The notes beneath the pieces are model-generated. The model was given only the letters and a program-made list of their open reading frames with translations. It had not been told where the DNA came from and did not search any database. A program made the translations under genes and the position numbers. This document shows positions 22,484 through 33,495 of a DNA stretch of 37,951 nt, piece after piece. Each line of letters starts with the position of its first letter. The stretch's first letter is position 1. Source of the DNA: Chromera velia (taxonomy: Eukaryota; Sar; Chromeraceae). Where the stretch lies: contig JAHBMJ010005919.1 of assembly GCA_018398765.1 (NCBI GenBank), positions 23,760 through 61,710 on the forward strand, read 5' to 3'.

Positions 22484-23842
22484 AGGTACAGGTCTAGGGT
22501 ATTTCACTTTGATGGAGGTGTACTAAGTTTTATAGTAAAAAACCTGACAAAAAAACAGTTTTTAGACATTTTTTTAAATTGATTCCTAGCCCAATTTTGC
22601 TAAAAAGTTATTTGAACACATAATCATATGTAAACTCCTTAGTTCGGCAAGGTTATATTAGGTTAAGGGTAGGTTTAGGGGTCGTTGCTAATGAAGGTTC
22701 GGACACAAAATTACAGAACCTTCATTTTAATGTTGTCATCTTTTGAAACCTGCTTAAACCTGTCAATACCAGTATTAATATAGTATAAACCAGCCTCAAA
22801 CTGTTTAAAACAAACTGACGAACGAAACGGAGAAATACGATTGTTTGACTAAGTGGAAGTCATGAATACAGTTGGAGAAGGAGAGGTTTTAGGCAGTGGG
22901 ACTACAGCTCCGTCTCCAAATGGGAAGGGTTCCGACGGGCGGGTGCGGGTAGAGGTACCTGGTCGGGCAAATTTGCTCCTTTCTTCTGCTTGTATGTTTT
23001 TGTAGGACGAAAAGCTGCATGCTGATCGGGTGACGCGTTTGATACGCAAGCCTCGATTTCGTCATGTTTTGCCAGAGAGGGGGGACTATTCTGTTGAAGT
23101 AAGGGACGTTGTTGCTTGCAGGTGGGAAAGCAGTAATAGCAGTACGGAAGAGTGGTTTGTCAGCAAACTTTTGGACTTAATTGATCTATCTGATGTGCAC
23201 CCGATAACAAAAAAAGGAAGAAGTTTGGGGGTATCTTAGATTGCCCTTGTTGAAGAGAACGCCGTATTTTCTGCTCGTATCATTTTATATGAACGGGTTT
23301 CTTCTTTAGATGACACAACAGAGTTCAAACCGCTTTTATTCCATCGTTTGTTAACGCTAAGAACTGACGACACACCCCTTTCTGCTATTTTTTTCTGGTT
23401 GCATTCGGCAGTTTTGGTTGGGGGGGGGGTAACGGTGAAAGTCAGTTTAATGATATGATTAAGCGTGAAAGTGATGAAAAGGATGAGAGCTAAAGGAGAG
23501 TTAAGTCATATAGTTTTGAAATCATGTTTGCTGGTGTTAATAAAGTGATTTGAAGCAGGTTATACCAGGTTACATAAGGTTTAGGTAGGTTAAGTATTAG
23601 GTTACATAACGATGTTTTTACTACTCATAGAACCCTAAGTGGCAACATGATGAAAACCTTAAATAACCATCATAAATCATGATGCCACAAGTCTTTTTTT
23701 AAGTTTATGAAAGTTCTTTTAGGTAAAAAACCACATTAAACATACTTTTAGATGTTTAGAGTGTTTTACATACTTGAAGGGGGGGGTATAAAATTAATTA
23801 TTATTATTTTTTTTTTTAGTGAAATACCCTAGGTACAGGTCT
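22484..23842 (+). mobile_element. 1.34 kb transposon with 13-bp TIRs and 12-bp flanking duplication
   Basis: The element runs 22496-23830. It begins AGGGTATTTCACT and ends AGTGAAATACCCT, a perfect 13-bp inverted repeat. AGGTACAGGTCT flanks it on both sides (22484-22495 and 23831-23842); three more matching bases (AGG) make the boundary ambiguous, so the target duplication is about 9-12 bp. Inside are subterminal AT-rich stretches, GGTTA-type words and a short plus-strand gene. An intact duplication and perfect inverted repeats suggest a fairly recent insertion. A superfamily cannot be assigned: the size suggests a non-autonomous or internally reduced DNA transposon. Confidence 0.8.
22862..23458 (+). 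CDS. Two-exon protein inside the 1.34 kb transposon
   Basis: Exon 1 (22862-22954) starts at ATG and encodes MNTVGEGEVLGSGTTAPSP and more. A 51-nt intron (GTACCTGG..TTTTTGTAG, 22955-23005) joins in phase 0 to exon 2, which reads DEKLHADRVTRLIRKPRF, GDYSVEVRDVVACRWESS and WFVSKLLDLIDLSDVHPITK. The frame meets TAG at 23237-23239, then continues without shift for 72 codons (IALVEENAVFSARIILYERV, FKPLLFHRLLTLRTDDTPLS, IFFWLHSAVLV) to TGA at 23456-23458. It looks like a soluble alpha/beta protein with a basic patch. No transposase DDE motif was seen. The TAG may be a nonsense change from CAG or a readthrough codon; the intron assignment is well supported, the family is unknown. Confidence 0.5.
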
Positions 23843-25365
23843 AGGTTTTGGGAATCAGTAACTGCTGTCACAATCCTCGGATCTATCGGAGGGACTCAAG
23901 GAGGGCAGAACCTTAACTTCACGACAAATAAAAGACGGAATTTCGATTCAGGATTTTCAATCTCGATAATGGAGATTCTAGGTAATCGATAGTCTCTTCC
24001 AACAGCTAAGATCTTATATTGTCTGTGCACAAATGTGTTGGTAGGAGCACACAGTCAATCTACCATAATCCAGTACAATCCAACAGGCTGCTGTCTGATT
24101 CAATTAGAAATTATCGAATGCATGCTAATTAAACGACATACAAAAAACGCATGCATGCAAAAGCTCGATATTTTTTATGAAGCGGATAGAAGCGGAATTG
24201 TTGTGGATGCGGCATTTCGATTTGATTCGATTTTTGATTGCATTCATGCATACGCGGCGATTATTTGGCTCTATCGATTAATTGCCGCGCACTATTCGGT
24301 TCGACTATTTGGCTTTCTGACTGATCGATTTTGCACCGCACTCAGATTCGGCTACTTCGAATTCAGACTATGCGTTATTCGGCTTTGGACCCAGAAGGTA
24401 ATTTGTAGTTCTTTTGATATATTTAAGCTCTTACGACTGTTCTACTCACACATATCTCTGTCTTGGCTACTAGTATTTCTCCTTTCCTTTTCTAGCTTTG
24501 TTTCTTTTAGTTTCTTTCTTACCTTTTAATCACTTTTATTTCTTTTTCTCTTTTAAAATTTTCTAGGACTTTACTTCAATAGGACATATCTCCCTTCCTC
24601 AAGACGCCATTCTACGGGCGTCTACAGAACATATCTCCTTTCCAGCACCCGATCATATCCGCCACCACCGCGGTACACTTCCGATGCTACCGCCGCTCGC
24701 GTGCATATCGCTGCATGTTAGTGCATGGGCGTGAGCTTCTACAGTAATTCCGATCCCAGCTTCGTCCTTTGCTGCGCCGTCATCCTGGTTCGAGACCTGT
24801 TCTCCAGATTTGCGTTGCTTTGGATTTTAAATGAGGTGGTTCCAGTTGTGGTCCTCGTGAAAAAGTAGCAAACTTTGGAGTGGAGAATAGTGGATCTCCA
24901 ACTTTCTGTCTCGGGCCGTCTCCTTCAAGATTTCTGCGGCTTTGCGGGTCCGGCAAGCCTGATAGGAGCCGATCTGTCGTTTGTGGTCGCAATTGATAGG
25001 GACAGGTAGTCTATCTGATGTTTTTGGTTGTAGGTTTCTTTTGTTTCCTTCTGATATAGCGCGCATTGGCTCTTCCAAGGACCACGTTATGGTGGAGGCC
25101 ATGCAGCCAAAGGCTCCAGCTAGCCCAGACGAGCCCCGAAGTCGACCTACATCGATCTGAAGTCCGCGTCTGGGGGCCTTCTCTGCCCGATCCTTTTCTG
25201 AAGAGCTTCTGTATGCTTTTGGGATAGAACTGGATGAAGTCCGTCGAAAGGGATCAACTAGGGTGATGGGAGATGGATGATGGTGCACGAGTGTGGATGG
25301 CGTGGCGGTGTGCTTACTGGATTCTTGTGTTGGCTACTTGTCTTCGATGGTGGTCATCATAGAGA
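23843..25365. other. Spacer with one unexplained minus-strand ORF
   Basis: 24035-24529 (plus) is an open frame of 164 codons with odd word use (TTCGATTT, ATTCGGCT) and Phe/Ile-rich translation; I treat it as compositional. 24827-25288 (minus, 153 codons) reads HHHPSPITLVDPFRRTSSSS, RKAAEILKETARDRKLEIHY and LLLFHEDHNWNHLI. It is more protein-like, perhaps an element fragment, but has no recognised domain and no splice context I could fix. Confidence 0.3.
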
Positions 25366-27330
25366 ATGGGCTTAGTCATCAATAACTTTAAAATTTTCAT
25401 GGGCTTAGTTGTACATGATGGCCGTGATAGGGTGCTGATTTCCTGTTTTTGTGCATGCTCCTCTGTGGAATCTCGTAGGCTGCTTTGTGTAGTGCAGTAT
25501 TCTTTGAGCAGTTATGGATGCTTTGGGGTTGGTGATGCCGGTCAGTCATTCAACTGCCCCTCTATATTTTTGAGGCTTTCGTCTCTTCATTTCCTTCTCT
25601 ACTTCCCCTTTTCTCTAGTATTCTGGGCTTTGCTCTGCGTTGCATGGCTTCTGCTAGTGACTGTGGGAAGGCATAACGGGACTGCTTTGTTTGGGGCTTC
25701 GGCTTCTTTGAGGAAGGTCAGTCGTTTGACCTTTTCCACCATTCGCAATTGGGGTCCTCTCCATCTGTGTGTGTAGAGTGCGCTGGTGTGTGCTTTTGTC
25801 CTTCTGTATGGGTGCCCGTCAGCTGTTGGTCTTCTCCGTAAGTGCTTCCGTTGTATGGTCGTATTGTGTTTACTCATGAGGGGGTGGTATTTTCAAAGGT
25901 CAGTCACTCAACGGTACCCGATGGGTTGATCTGTGGGGCGGTCCTTTGTATCTTCTTTCTTTGTGTTCTTGCCAGGGCTTGCCGATGGATTGTCGGTTGC
26001 CTCTAGTGTTGCACGCCTTCATGTGCTAGTAGGAAGGTGTCAGACGGTGGCTTCCTTGTGAGGCACGCGGTGTGATCTGGGGGAAAGGTCAGTTGGTTGG
26101 GGGAAAAGTCGGTCAGTCGCTTCTACGTCCGATTTCTCGTGAGTTCTGGCTTTCTTCTTCCTTTCGTTCTATCTGTGCTTTACGTAGGGGTACGTGTGGG
26201 TGCTACAGCTTTTGATACTGTTAGCAGTGGGCGTTGTGTAGGCTCGTCTTGCCGTTGAATGTGGAAGGCCCGTCAGGGTGGTTGCCGATCGCACGATGCA
26301 ACTTTCTGTACCTCTTCCCCTTTTTGCTCCCTTCACCTCACCTCATCTAGGTTTGCTGTTCACGCTGCTGAGTGTACTGTTGGAGGAGGCAATGCAGTGC
26401 AGTGCCTTCGCTTGTATGGAGGGAATTTCTGCTCCCTTCGGTGGCTATTCGCTGTCTGGTTTTTCTCTCAGCGCTGATCGCTGTCTCTGTCTCTCTGGTG
26501 AAGTTCATCCGATATTATTCATGTCATTTCGTCTTTCTTATCTATTTGTGTTTCTATATGCAAAATCTTATGTTTGAGGAATCCACTCTGGGTTTGTTGG
26601 TCACAGGAGGCCACCTTGCAAGTCAACAAGCCTTACAACCACGGATGTGAATGGAGGGTGAGTGTGTACGTGCATCATATACATTCACATAGATTTTCTG
26701 ATAGGGCGCCGCCCGTTTTGGTTTGTTTATCTGCCGCCTCGTCTACCGCGGTGTGCACACTCGAACGCAATCGCAGTTGCGCGAGCTTATGTGAGTTTCT
26801 GTACCGGTCTGGGCACTCACCTTCCTTACTAGAGACGCCATACAGGTCGTCTTGCTCCCAACTGGTACCAGTAGGCCCGTCTCACTTAGCCTGTCCTATA
26901 TCGATTTGGATTTCATCTTCCTTACTATGAGATGCCAGGGCCTGGCGGGTCGTCTTGGTTCCAATCGATAGCAGTTGAGTCTGTGCTCCGCGGAGGAGTT
27001 CTCATGACACCGCTGACGCTTTCCGTTTGCTTGTTGCGCCTTTTTTTCTGCATGTTTTGCTTTTTTCTTTGTGTTGTCATATGCCTATTTCCTTTGCATG
27101 GATTGGGTCTCTCCGGTCAGTGCTAGTTCAGACCTAGGCATAGCGCGGCCACGTATCTTCATAGACATTGTATGCATAAATCTATACACATATTCATATA
27201 CATTCCATGCAAGTATGCATACTCCTTCTATTTTCACCTCAATGTACATTCATTCAGGGATCTCCGGCTTTCATTCGGGTAGGGTCGAGATGGGTCGAGC
27301 ACAGTACACACACGGTCGCCAATCATGCAG
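25366..27330 (+). CDS. Candidate exons upstream of the lipase
   Basis: Two short exons have good signals. 26607-26657 sits between TTGGTCACAG and GTGAGTGTG and encodes EATLQVNKPYNHGCEWR in phase 0. 27258-27330 sits between CATTCAG and GTAGGC and encodes GSPAFIRVGSRWVEHSTHTV then ANHA, leaving phase 1. Less certain are an open frame 25366-25716 ending at a GTCAGT donor, with a hydrophobic stretch (SLVFWALLCVAWLLLVTVG), and another hydrophobic frame at 26420-26520 (CLVFLSALIAVSVSLV KF). They may be the 5' part of the lipase gene, or link it to the LCCL gene. T-rich introns can mimic membrane segments, so only the two short exons carry real weight. Confidence 0.35.
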
Positions 27331-28977
27331 GTAGGCTTTCTCTCTCTCTCTTTTTTTTTCTTATAATTCGTGCAAGGACGTATAGAGGTGTTGTTTTTCC
27401 TTGAGTGGCTCGTGTCACTCGTTTTTTTATGTCTATTTTGTTGTGTCTTGGGACGAGGCTTTGTCTCTCATGTGCCTGGTCAGTCGTCGGTTCTCACTTC
27501 TTTAATTTTCTCTTCCTCTCTCTCTCTTTGAATTCTGCTTCAAGGTCGGGGCAATTCATTTCGATTTCTTTCGTCCAGTATAAGCCCTCGTAGTTCTTGT
27601 ATTCACTAAGATACTCCATTTGTCTGTTTCTTTTCCTTTCCCAAAAGCTGCTCGACATAGAATTCCTTCTTTTCCCCCTTTTGCCTTGCTCTTGTCTTTC
27701 TCTTTCTCCCTTCCTTTTGGGGCCTGCCTGGAGGCCGTCCTTTTGCTTGCCTGATTCGTTCTTGTTCTTTTCTCTTTTAAGATCTCGCCATCTTCCCCTC
27801 TCTTCGGGTCTGTTCCCTTCTTCTCTTCCGTCGACTTCCCTCATTCTTCTCCCATTCTGACAGAACTGACTTTCCCTTCCCTTAAAGTTTCTATTGTCGA
27901 TTCCTTGCCTATTTTACTTGTAGTGCGGGTGATGCTTCTTTGTGTCTTGCAGAAGGTAGAGGAAGGTCATGGAAAAGGACACAGATTACGTGTGGACACT
28001 CAACACAGGGACATGCACCATTCGTTCATTTAAAGTCGACACTGCTTCTTGTACCCTTACCCCTCCCGGCATGTGACTTTGAAAAAATTCTTTTGCAGCT
28101 TCGATATGAACCATTACTCTGTTGGGTATCGACGCATCATCTGGTAGGCAGCAAGCAATATGGGTCATGAAGTTGGGTTGGAGGGTCACTGTCTGTTTTA
28201 TAAAAAGAGGAGACGGGCTGAACTGTTTGAGGCTTGTGCCTTTAAAAGTGGACTTTTGCCTTCAAGTCGGACTTTTAAAAACATGATTCATACTAAAAAA
28301 GTTTTTCTTGTATCTTGACCTAGATCTTGACTGATCCTGAATGGTCAAAATTATAATAAACTATAAGAGATTTAATATCTAAAAAAGTTTTTACGTCTAA
28401 AAAAAATTTAAAACAAAAATGTACGGAGTTAAAACCTACGGCATGTTATGGAAAAGCAATGGTCAAATTAAATTTCTCTGAGTTTGAGTCGTTTGGTTGA
28501 TCTAAAACCTAATTAAAAGGTTTTTTTTTTATCATTTCACAATTATCTTTACTAAAGCTTATTTACCCTTACTTATAGCTAACACAGTTATGTGCAATTA
28601 TAAACTACGATCGATCAACCAATAAGAAAAATTAAAAACAAACAATCAAAAGAAAACATCAGACACTTGCAGAAGCGGTAAGATTTGCTGCAAATACGAG
28701 TTAGCTTGTCTCAGAGTTGTAGGACGTTTCACGCCATCTGCTTTCTTCAGCATTCCTCGAGGTTTTTCCATCGCTCTGTCGCTCTTTTTGAGTGAAGAGG
28801 AAAAGTGAACCTCACAGATGGGGCGAGTGAGTCCTCAGTTGCTGTCTCTCAGCCGTGCACTATCAGAGGCATGCAGTCCCCAAACAGCACTTCATTTATT
28901 TACCTTTCTTCCCTAGCTCCCACACATGCATACATGGAGATGCAGACACACGAGCCTGCCTGTTTGTCTGCCTGCAG
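27331..28977. other. Intron or intergenic DNA before the lipase exons
   Basis: 27480-27860 is pyrimidine-rich. 28190-28660 is AT-rich with no coding signal. A possible small exon follows the acceptor GTCTTGCAG at 27945-27953. A minus ORF at 27986-28189 (TLQPNFMTHIACCLPDDASI) is protein-like but isolated. At 28800-28870 the frame NLTDGASESSVAVSQPCTIR could be a further lipase exon, unproven. Confidence 0.35.
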
Positions 28978-30198
28978 TCTCTATCTACCGATGAGGCCAA
29001 TTCTTCTGAAAGGACTGGAGGGTTTTGGGAAGGGCGTCAAGACGATCTTCATCGGTAAGCCTCCTTCCTAGCTCTTCCTCTTCTTCTTCTTGCATGGAGA
29101 CGAGACGGACCCATTTGGAAGGCCTTCTTTCCGAAAGGAATAATTCATTAAAGGGACTCACTCACTATACGTGGCTGGAAGGAATAAAGTCATTATACAA
29201 AAGAAAAACGGCCGAGCGAGGACCTGGCCTTTGGACGGATCGATGTAGGGATGCATGGATCAATTTGTGCGCAGACTATTACTTAGTCTAGCGGAAAATT
29301 CCATCAGAACTTGCGGTAAATCAAACGTACTCAATGAACATCATCTGTACATCTACACATGAATTCTACTGTGGCACCGCAGCCCATTTGCTCTGTATCT
29401 CTTCGTAAAGATCAATCCTCCATCGCTCCCGCTGTCCTTTCTGTGGAAGCGAAATTGTCCATCAGTCACTATGCGTTACGGTATCGTATATTCATTGTAG
29501 AGAGAGAAGAAGCAAGGGACATGGCGTGCATGCAGGCCACAGCCTCGGAGGAGCCCTTGCAACCCTGGCAATGTTTGATGCGATGTGGAACGACTTCGAG
29601 CTCCACTCTGGCTACCTCTATGCCTCCCCTCGGGTTGGAAACTTCCGATTCGTTGAGGAATTCAACCGCCTCGCTTTGAAAAATGCGGTCAGGGGGTAAA
29701 CTTGACACATTAGCCTAACGTACTGCATGCTGGGTTTATCGAAGTCGATTCTTCCTCATCCACATTCTAATGAGATTTTTTTTTTTTTTGAATTCTGTAT
29801 GAAAATAATTAAATGCATGCGTCGATTCTTCCTCATCCACATTCTACTGGGAAAGGAAAAAACCTGCAAAAGGTCCATTGTCTGTCTGTTGCTGAAGCTC
29901 ATCAAACTTGCTTCAGCAGGAGTCTGCACACAAAGCTAGGGCGGTGTTTGAAAAGGTTTCTGCTTTGTGATGTGAGACGTTGTGCTTTCGATTTCCCTTT
30001 TTGTTTGTTCGTTTCTTTCTTTCTTTATTTCTTTGTTTGTTTGGAAGGAAGAAAGGAAGGAAGGAAGGAAGGAAGGAAGAAAGGAAGGAAAGAAGGAAGG
30101 AAGGAAAGAAGGAAGGACGGAAGCAAGGAAGCAAAGAAGGAAGGAAGGAAGGAAGGAAGGAAGGAAGTAAGGAAGCAAGGAAAGAAGGGCAGAAGGAA

Positions 30199-30232
<34 letters not shown>

Positions 30233-30742
30233 AAAAAAAAAAAGAAATGAAGGAAGGAAGGAAGGAAGGAAGGAAGAAAGGAAAAAAGGAAGGAAGGACG
30301 GAAAGAAGGAAGGAAGCAAGCAAAGAAGGAAGTAAGGAAGGAAGGAACCAAGGAAGGAAGGAAGGAAGGAAGAAAGGAAGGAAAGAAGGAAGGAAGGAAG
30401 GAAGGAAGGAAGGAAGGACGGAAGCAAGGAAGCAAAGAAGGAAGGAAGGAAGGAAGTAAGGAAGCAAGGAAAGAAGGGCAGAAGGAAGGAAGAAAGAAAG
30501 AAAGAAAGAAAGAAAAGAAATGAAAGAAGGAAGGAAGAAAGGAAAGAAGGAAGGAAGGACGGAAAGAAAGAAGGAAGCAAGCAAGGAAGGAAAGAAGGAA
30601 GGAAGGAAGGAAGTAAGGAAGGAAGGAAGTAAGGAAGGAAGGAAGGAAGGAAGGAAGGAAAGAATGGCAGAAGGAATTAAGGAAGGAAGAAAGGAAGGAA
30701 AGAAAGAAAAAAAGAAAGAAAGAAAGAAAGAAGACATGGTTC

Positions 30743-30793
<51 letters not shown>

Positions 30794-32078
30794 GATAACA
30801 TGACAATAACATCATGCAGGGACCTAACAAGAGCAGCAATCTGAAGGTCTACAACGTGATCAACCAGGTAGACGTCGTGCCGGGATTCCCTCTCATCACC
30901 AGCATCGCCAACATAAAAATGCTCCATGTGGGGGGGTCCAATCGGTCGGTCGACTGACTACATGGATGAGCTGTGCATAAGAAGGATTGCATGGGAGCAA
31001 AACGAAAAGGACAATCAAGAACAGAAAGATTACTTCCATAGAGAGCTCTCTTTGTTCCACGTACATGATCAGAGAAGACTGGACGTCCTAAGTTTTGGAT
31101 AGCTAGGGGTCTCCAATGAGTCTAGCTGTGTTCCTTTGTAAAGAAAGAATGCGGTGCATGCATAAGCCTTTGTTGCGTGTTCTTTTTCTGCAATCAGTAC
31201 TTGGATCTGTCCGTTTTAATTGTCGTCTTTCAGTTTAATTTCATGACAGAATTTTCACTTTTTGCTTCTCACTTTCTTCTTCGTCTTGCTAACCCGTCTT
31301 CTTAATTCCATGCAGGTTCGTGTTCGAGTACGTGAAACCTCGGGCCTCCAGCATCTTCAAATTGGCCCTTGCCCCCTTTCACCTGTGGGCACATAAGCTG
31401 GAGGCCTACAGGGATGCTGTAAGGGACCTCTACTACCCCCAAGCAGGAAGCAAACGAGAGCAACAGCAGGCCAGCATGCTTATCCACATGTCTGGCCTTT
31501 CCCTCGGCTCCTGCGACTTCCACTTCCCGGAAGATATGCCGTTTGGGGAACTCTTCGTTGGACGGGGGAGACAAGGGACAGTCGCTGAGAAGGGCTTGGA
31601 ACTGGAGGGGAGAAATGTTGCTGCAGCAGAGCAAGACCTGGACGACGGAGAAAGGATGCCTCTAATCTTAAAGACCACTTCTGATAAATCTCAAAAGGGT
31701 GATGCCGTGTGGAGTCAGTCTCCTGGGAGAGAAGAGGAAACGGGAGAAGTATTCTATTGACTGAGAGACGTGATAGTGTAGGCAAGGGGCAGGGGAGCAA
31801 GCGGTGGAAAGAAGGCAACTAGCGCAAATGGCTTTTCCTGCCCGTCGTGTGTATCGTTCATTTTTGTGAATGCATACATGGATGCGTTTGTGTTCTGCAT
31901 GCCCTGCCCTCCCCTGTTCTTTTCATTTCTCTGTCTGCATGTCCCAACTGAACAGAATTTGTCACCTCCGCAATACGATCCGATGGCCATGCACGTCCTT
32001 CCCGCCACTGGGGGGGTTACTGCTGAGTCCGGAAACTTGAACGACGATTTCGAGTTTATAATCATTATACACTCATAA
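28978..32078 (+). CDS. Class 3 lipase, C-terminal catalytic part
   Basis: Class 3 lipases hydrolyse acylglycerols with a Ser-Asp-His triad in an alpha/beta fold. Exon 28978-29054 encodes RPILLKGLEGFGKGVKTIFI and exits phase 1; exon 29536-29687 joins exactly to give GHSLGGALATLAMFDAMW, the nucleophile elbow, then YLYASPRVGNFRFVEEFN, the family's SPRVGN block. Exon 30820 to about 30945 gives KVYNVINQVDVVPGFPL, with the catalytic Asp. Exon 31316-31748 gives FVFEYVKPRASS and LAPFHLWAHKLEAYRDAV, with a His suited to the triad, then a charged tail. An in-phase last exon 31956-32078 (NLSPPQYDPMAMHVLPATGG, TAA) is possible; otherwise the frame stops at TGA 31758-31760. The N-terminal lipase strands are not in these exons. 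No signal peptide is visible here. Confidence 0.85.
29744..29845. repeat. 25-bp direct repeat in lipase intron
   Basis: GTCGATTCTTCCTCATCCAC plus ATTCT occurs at 29744-29768 and 29821-29845, separated by a T-rich spacer (14-nt T run near 29778). A local tandem duplication or a small insertion with target duplication would both fit. Confidence 0.9.
30042..30731. repeat. ~690 bp (GGAA)n / (GAAA)n purine tract in intron
   Basis: Imperfect GGAA, GAAA and GCAA units, almost pure purine on the plus strand, inside the lipase intron 29688-30819. A larger internal block also recurs (about 30119-30260 and 30420-30530 are alignable), so the array grew partly by duplication of segments. Phe/Leu/Pro/Ser and Lys/Glu/Arg/Gly ORFs on both strands are artefacts of period 4. 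Confidence 0.95.
30745..30790. repeat. (GA)n microsatellite
   Basis: About 23 GA units directly after the GGAA tract and about 30 bp before the acceptor at 30819. Confidence 0.95.
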
Positions 32079-33160
32079 TCGATCATTATGCTAAACTTAG
32101 TTGCATAATCACTGGGCATTATAAAAATTAAAGTTACTATGAATTTTCATAATGATTATACGTATGACCCTTTGAGTTATCCCATTGATGTAGGAAACAA
32201 AATTGCTAGTTGTATTATTTTATATTGTATTTAGGGTACAATTTAAAACGTTCTAGGCTTATAAAAGGTTTAGTAAACAACTTAGTCTTTCTATTTGAAT
32301 GAGAGAGGGGACCTGATTTGGCTTGTTTTCCTAGTAAAGCTTTAAACAAAGAAAACTCGGACAAACTTTTTTCCTTCTTTTTAACTTTAGAGTGTATGGC
32401 CTAGTCACCAACGCATTATTATATATTATGCATATCTTTCTAACACTTTACTCACGATGTTATTATTACTATGATCATGATATTTTGAAGATTTTTATCG
32501 CATTGAGGGCTAACGATTTAAGTGTATTTTTTTCTCAGTCTTCAAACGATACTTCTCAGGCAAAGTTGCTCATTCGAGCACTTCTAAAAGCTGCATGCTT
32601 ACAAAATTGACGTGGTTGGTTTCAGCCATACTGTCAGTTCCTTTCTTGGGGATGGTAGTGTGGAGACCTCTTTTTTTGCCAACAAGGATGATCCGAATTT
32701 GGAAGGGGGGGGGGGAAAGGGGAGGGGAGGGGCGGTATGCACAAACGGCAGCAGAAGCAGGCGATAGACAGCACACCCACTCCTCTCCCTAGAAAATGAA
32801 AAACAAGCTTTGTTAACTTTATAAATCGACTCTGTTTTATAAAGAAATTTTGAGCCAGAAAGTTTCATTTTCAATACTTTATGAGATATTATGAGTTGAA
32901 CATTGCATCAATATATAATCATTACGATTTTTAATAATCATATTCTATCTTTTTCATAATGAGTATCAGTGTTACAGCAAGTTTGTGAAAAGAGTCATAA
33001 TTATTATGAATTAACACCTTCTAATGATTATGATTTTCATCATAATGATTATACGTTTTGCATAATGAACTCATAATCATTATTAAGTTATCCCATAGAT
33101 GTAAAATATTAAGCACATTTCATTTGAGTGTGATTTTCATTTATAAAGTTACGAATTAAA
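32079..33160. repeat. AT-rich DNA with ATAATCATTAT palindromes
   Basis: Non-coding. CATAATGATTATACG lies at about 32149-32163 and 33040-33055, each followed within 60 bp by AGTTATCCCAT(T/A)GATGTA, so the two ends are related in direct orientation. Many TCATAATCATTAT words lie between and around them. A G-run (9-10 G) lies near 32705. No gene is supported; short ORFs at 32392-32610 and 32595-32792 have no recognised features. Confidence 0.6.
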
Positions 33161-33164
33161 GATC

Positions 33165-33170
33165 TAAAAA

Positions 33171-33210
<40 letters not shown>

Positions 33211-33305
33211 AAAAAAGTTGGCCTGGGTTTTTTTTTTTTTAAGCTTTACAGTGTATGGCCTTGGATGGTGAATATAAAAACAGAATGGCTTGTTGTTATT
33301 TGAAT
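33165..33305 (+). repeat. Left copy of a direct repeat flanking the LINE
   Basis: A (GAAA)n run, then TTGGCCTGGGTTTTTTTTT, AAGCTTTACAGTGTATGGCC and GGTGAATATAAAAACAGAAT. The same arrangement recurs at 35697-35828 in the same orientation. Confidence 0.9.
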
Positions 33306-33495
33306 GAAGTTGGCTTTGCTAGAGTGGAGCCGTGCTACCAGTAGCCCATGTTCATGCCAGAGATCGTCAATCACTCAACTCTAGAGATAAGGCTAAGCGC
33401 GAGATCCCCTGAAGTGCTCGCTTGGTGAGCTTACGAGCAGCATGCGCGTTGGAGGTGGCAATAGAAGACTTGAACAGAAGAAGAAAAGGTCGCGT

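Noticed and set aside
24035-24529. 164-codon plus ORF
   Set aside because: Phe/Ile/Cys-rich with repeated ATTCGGCT and TTCGATTT words and no domain; best explained by base composition.
29913-30927. 300-codon Phe/Leu/Pro/Ser ORFs and Lys/Glu/Arg/Gly ORFs
   Set aside because: Translations of the GGAA/GAAA array inside an intron of the lipase gene.
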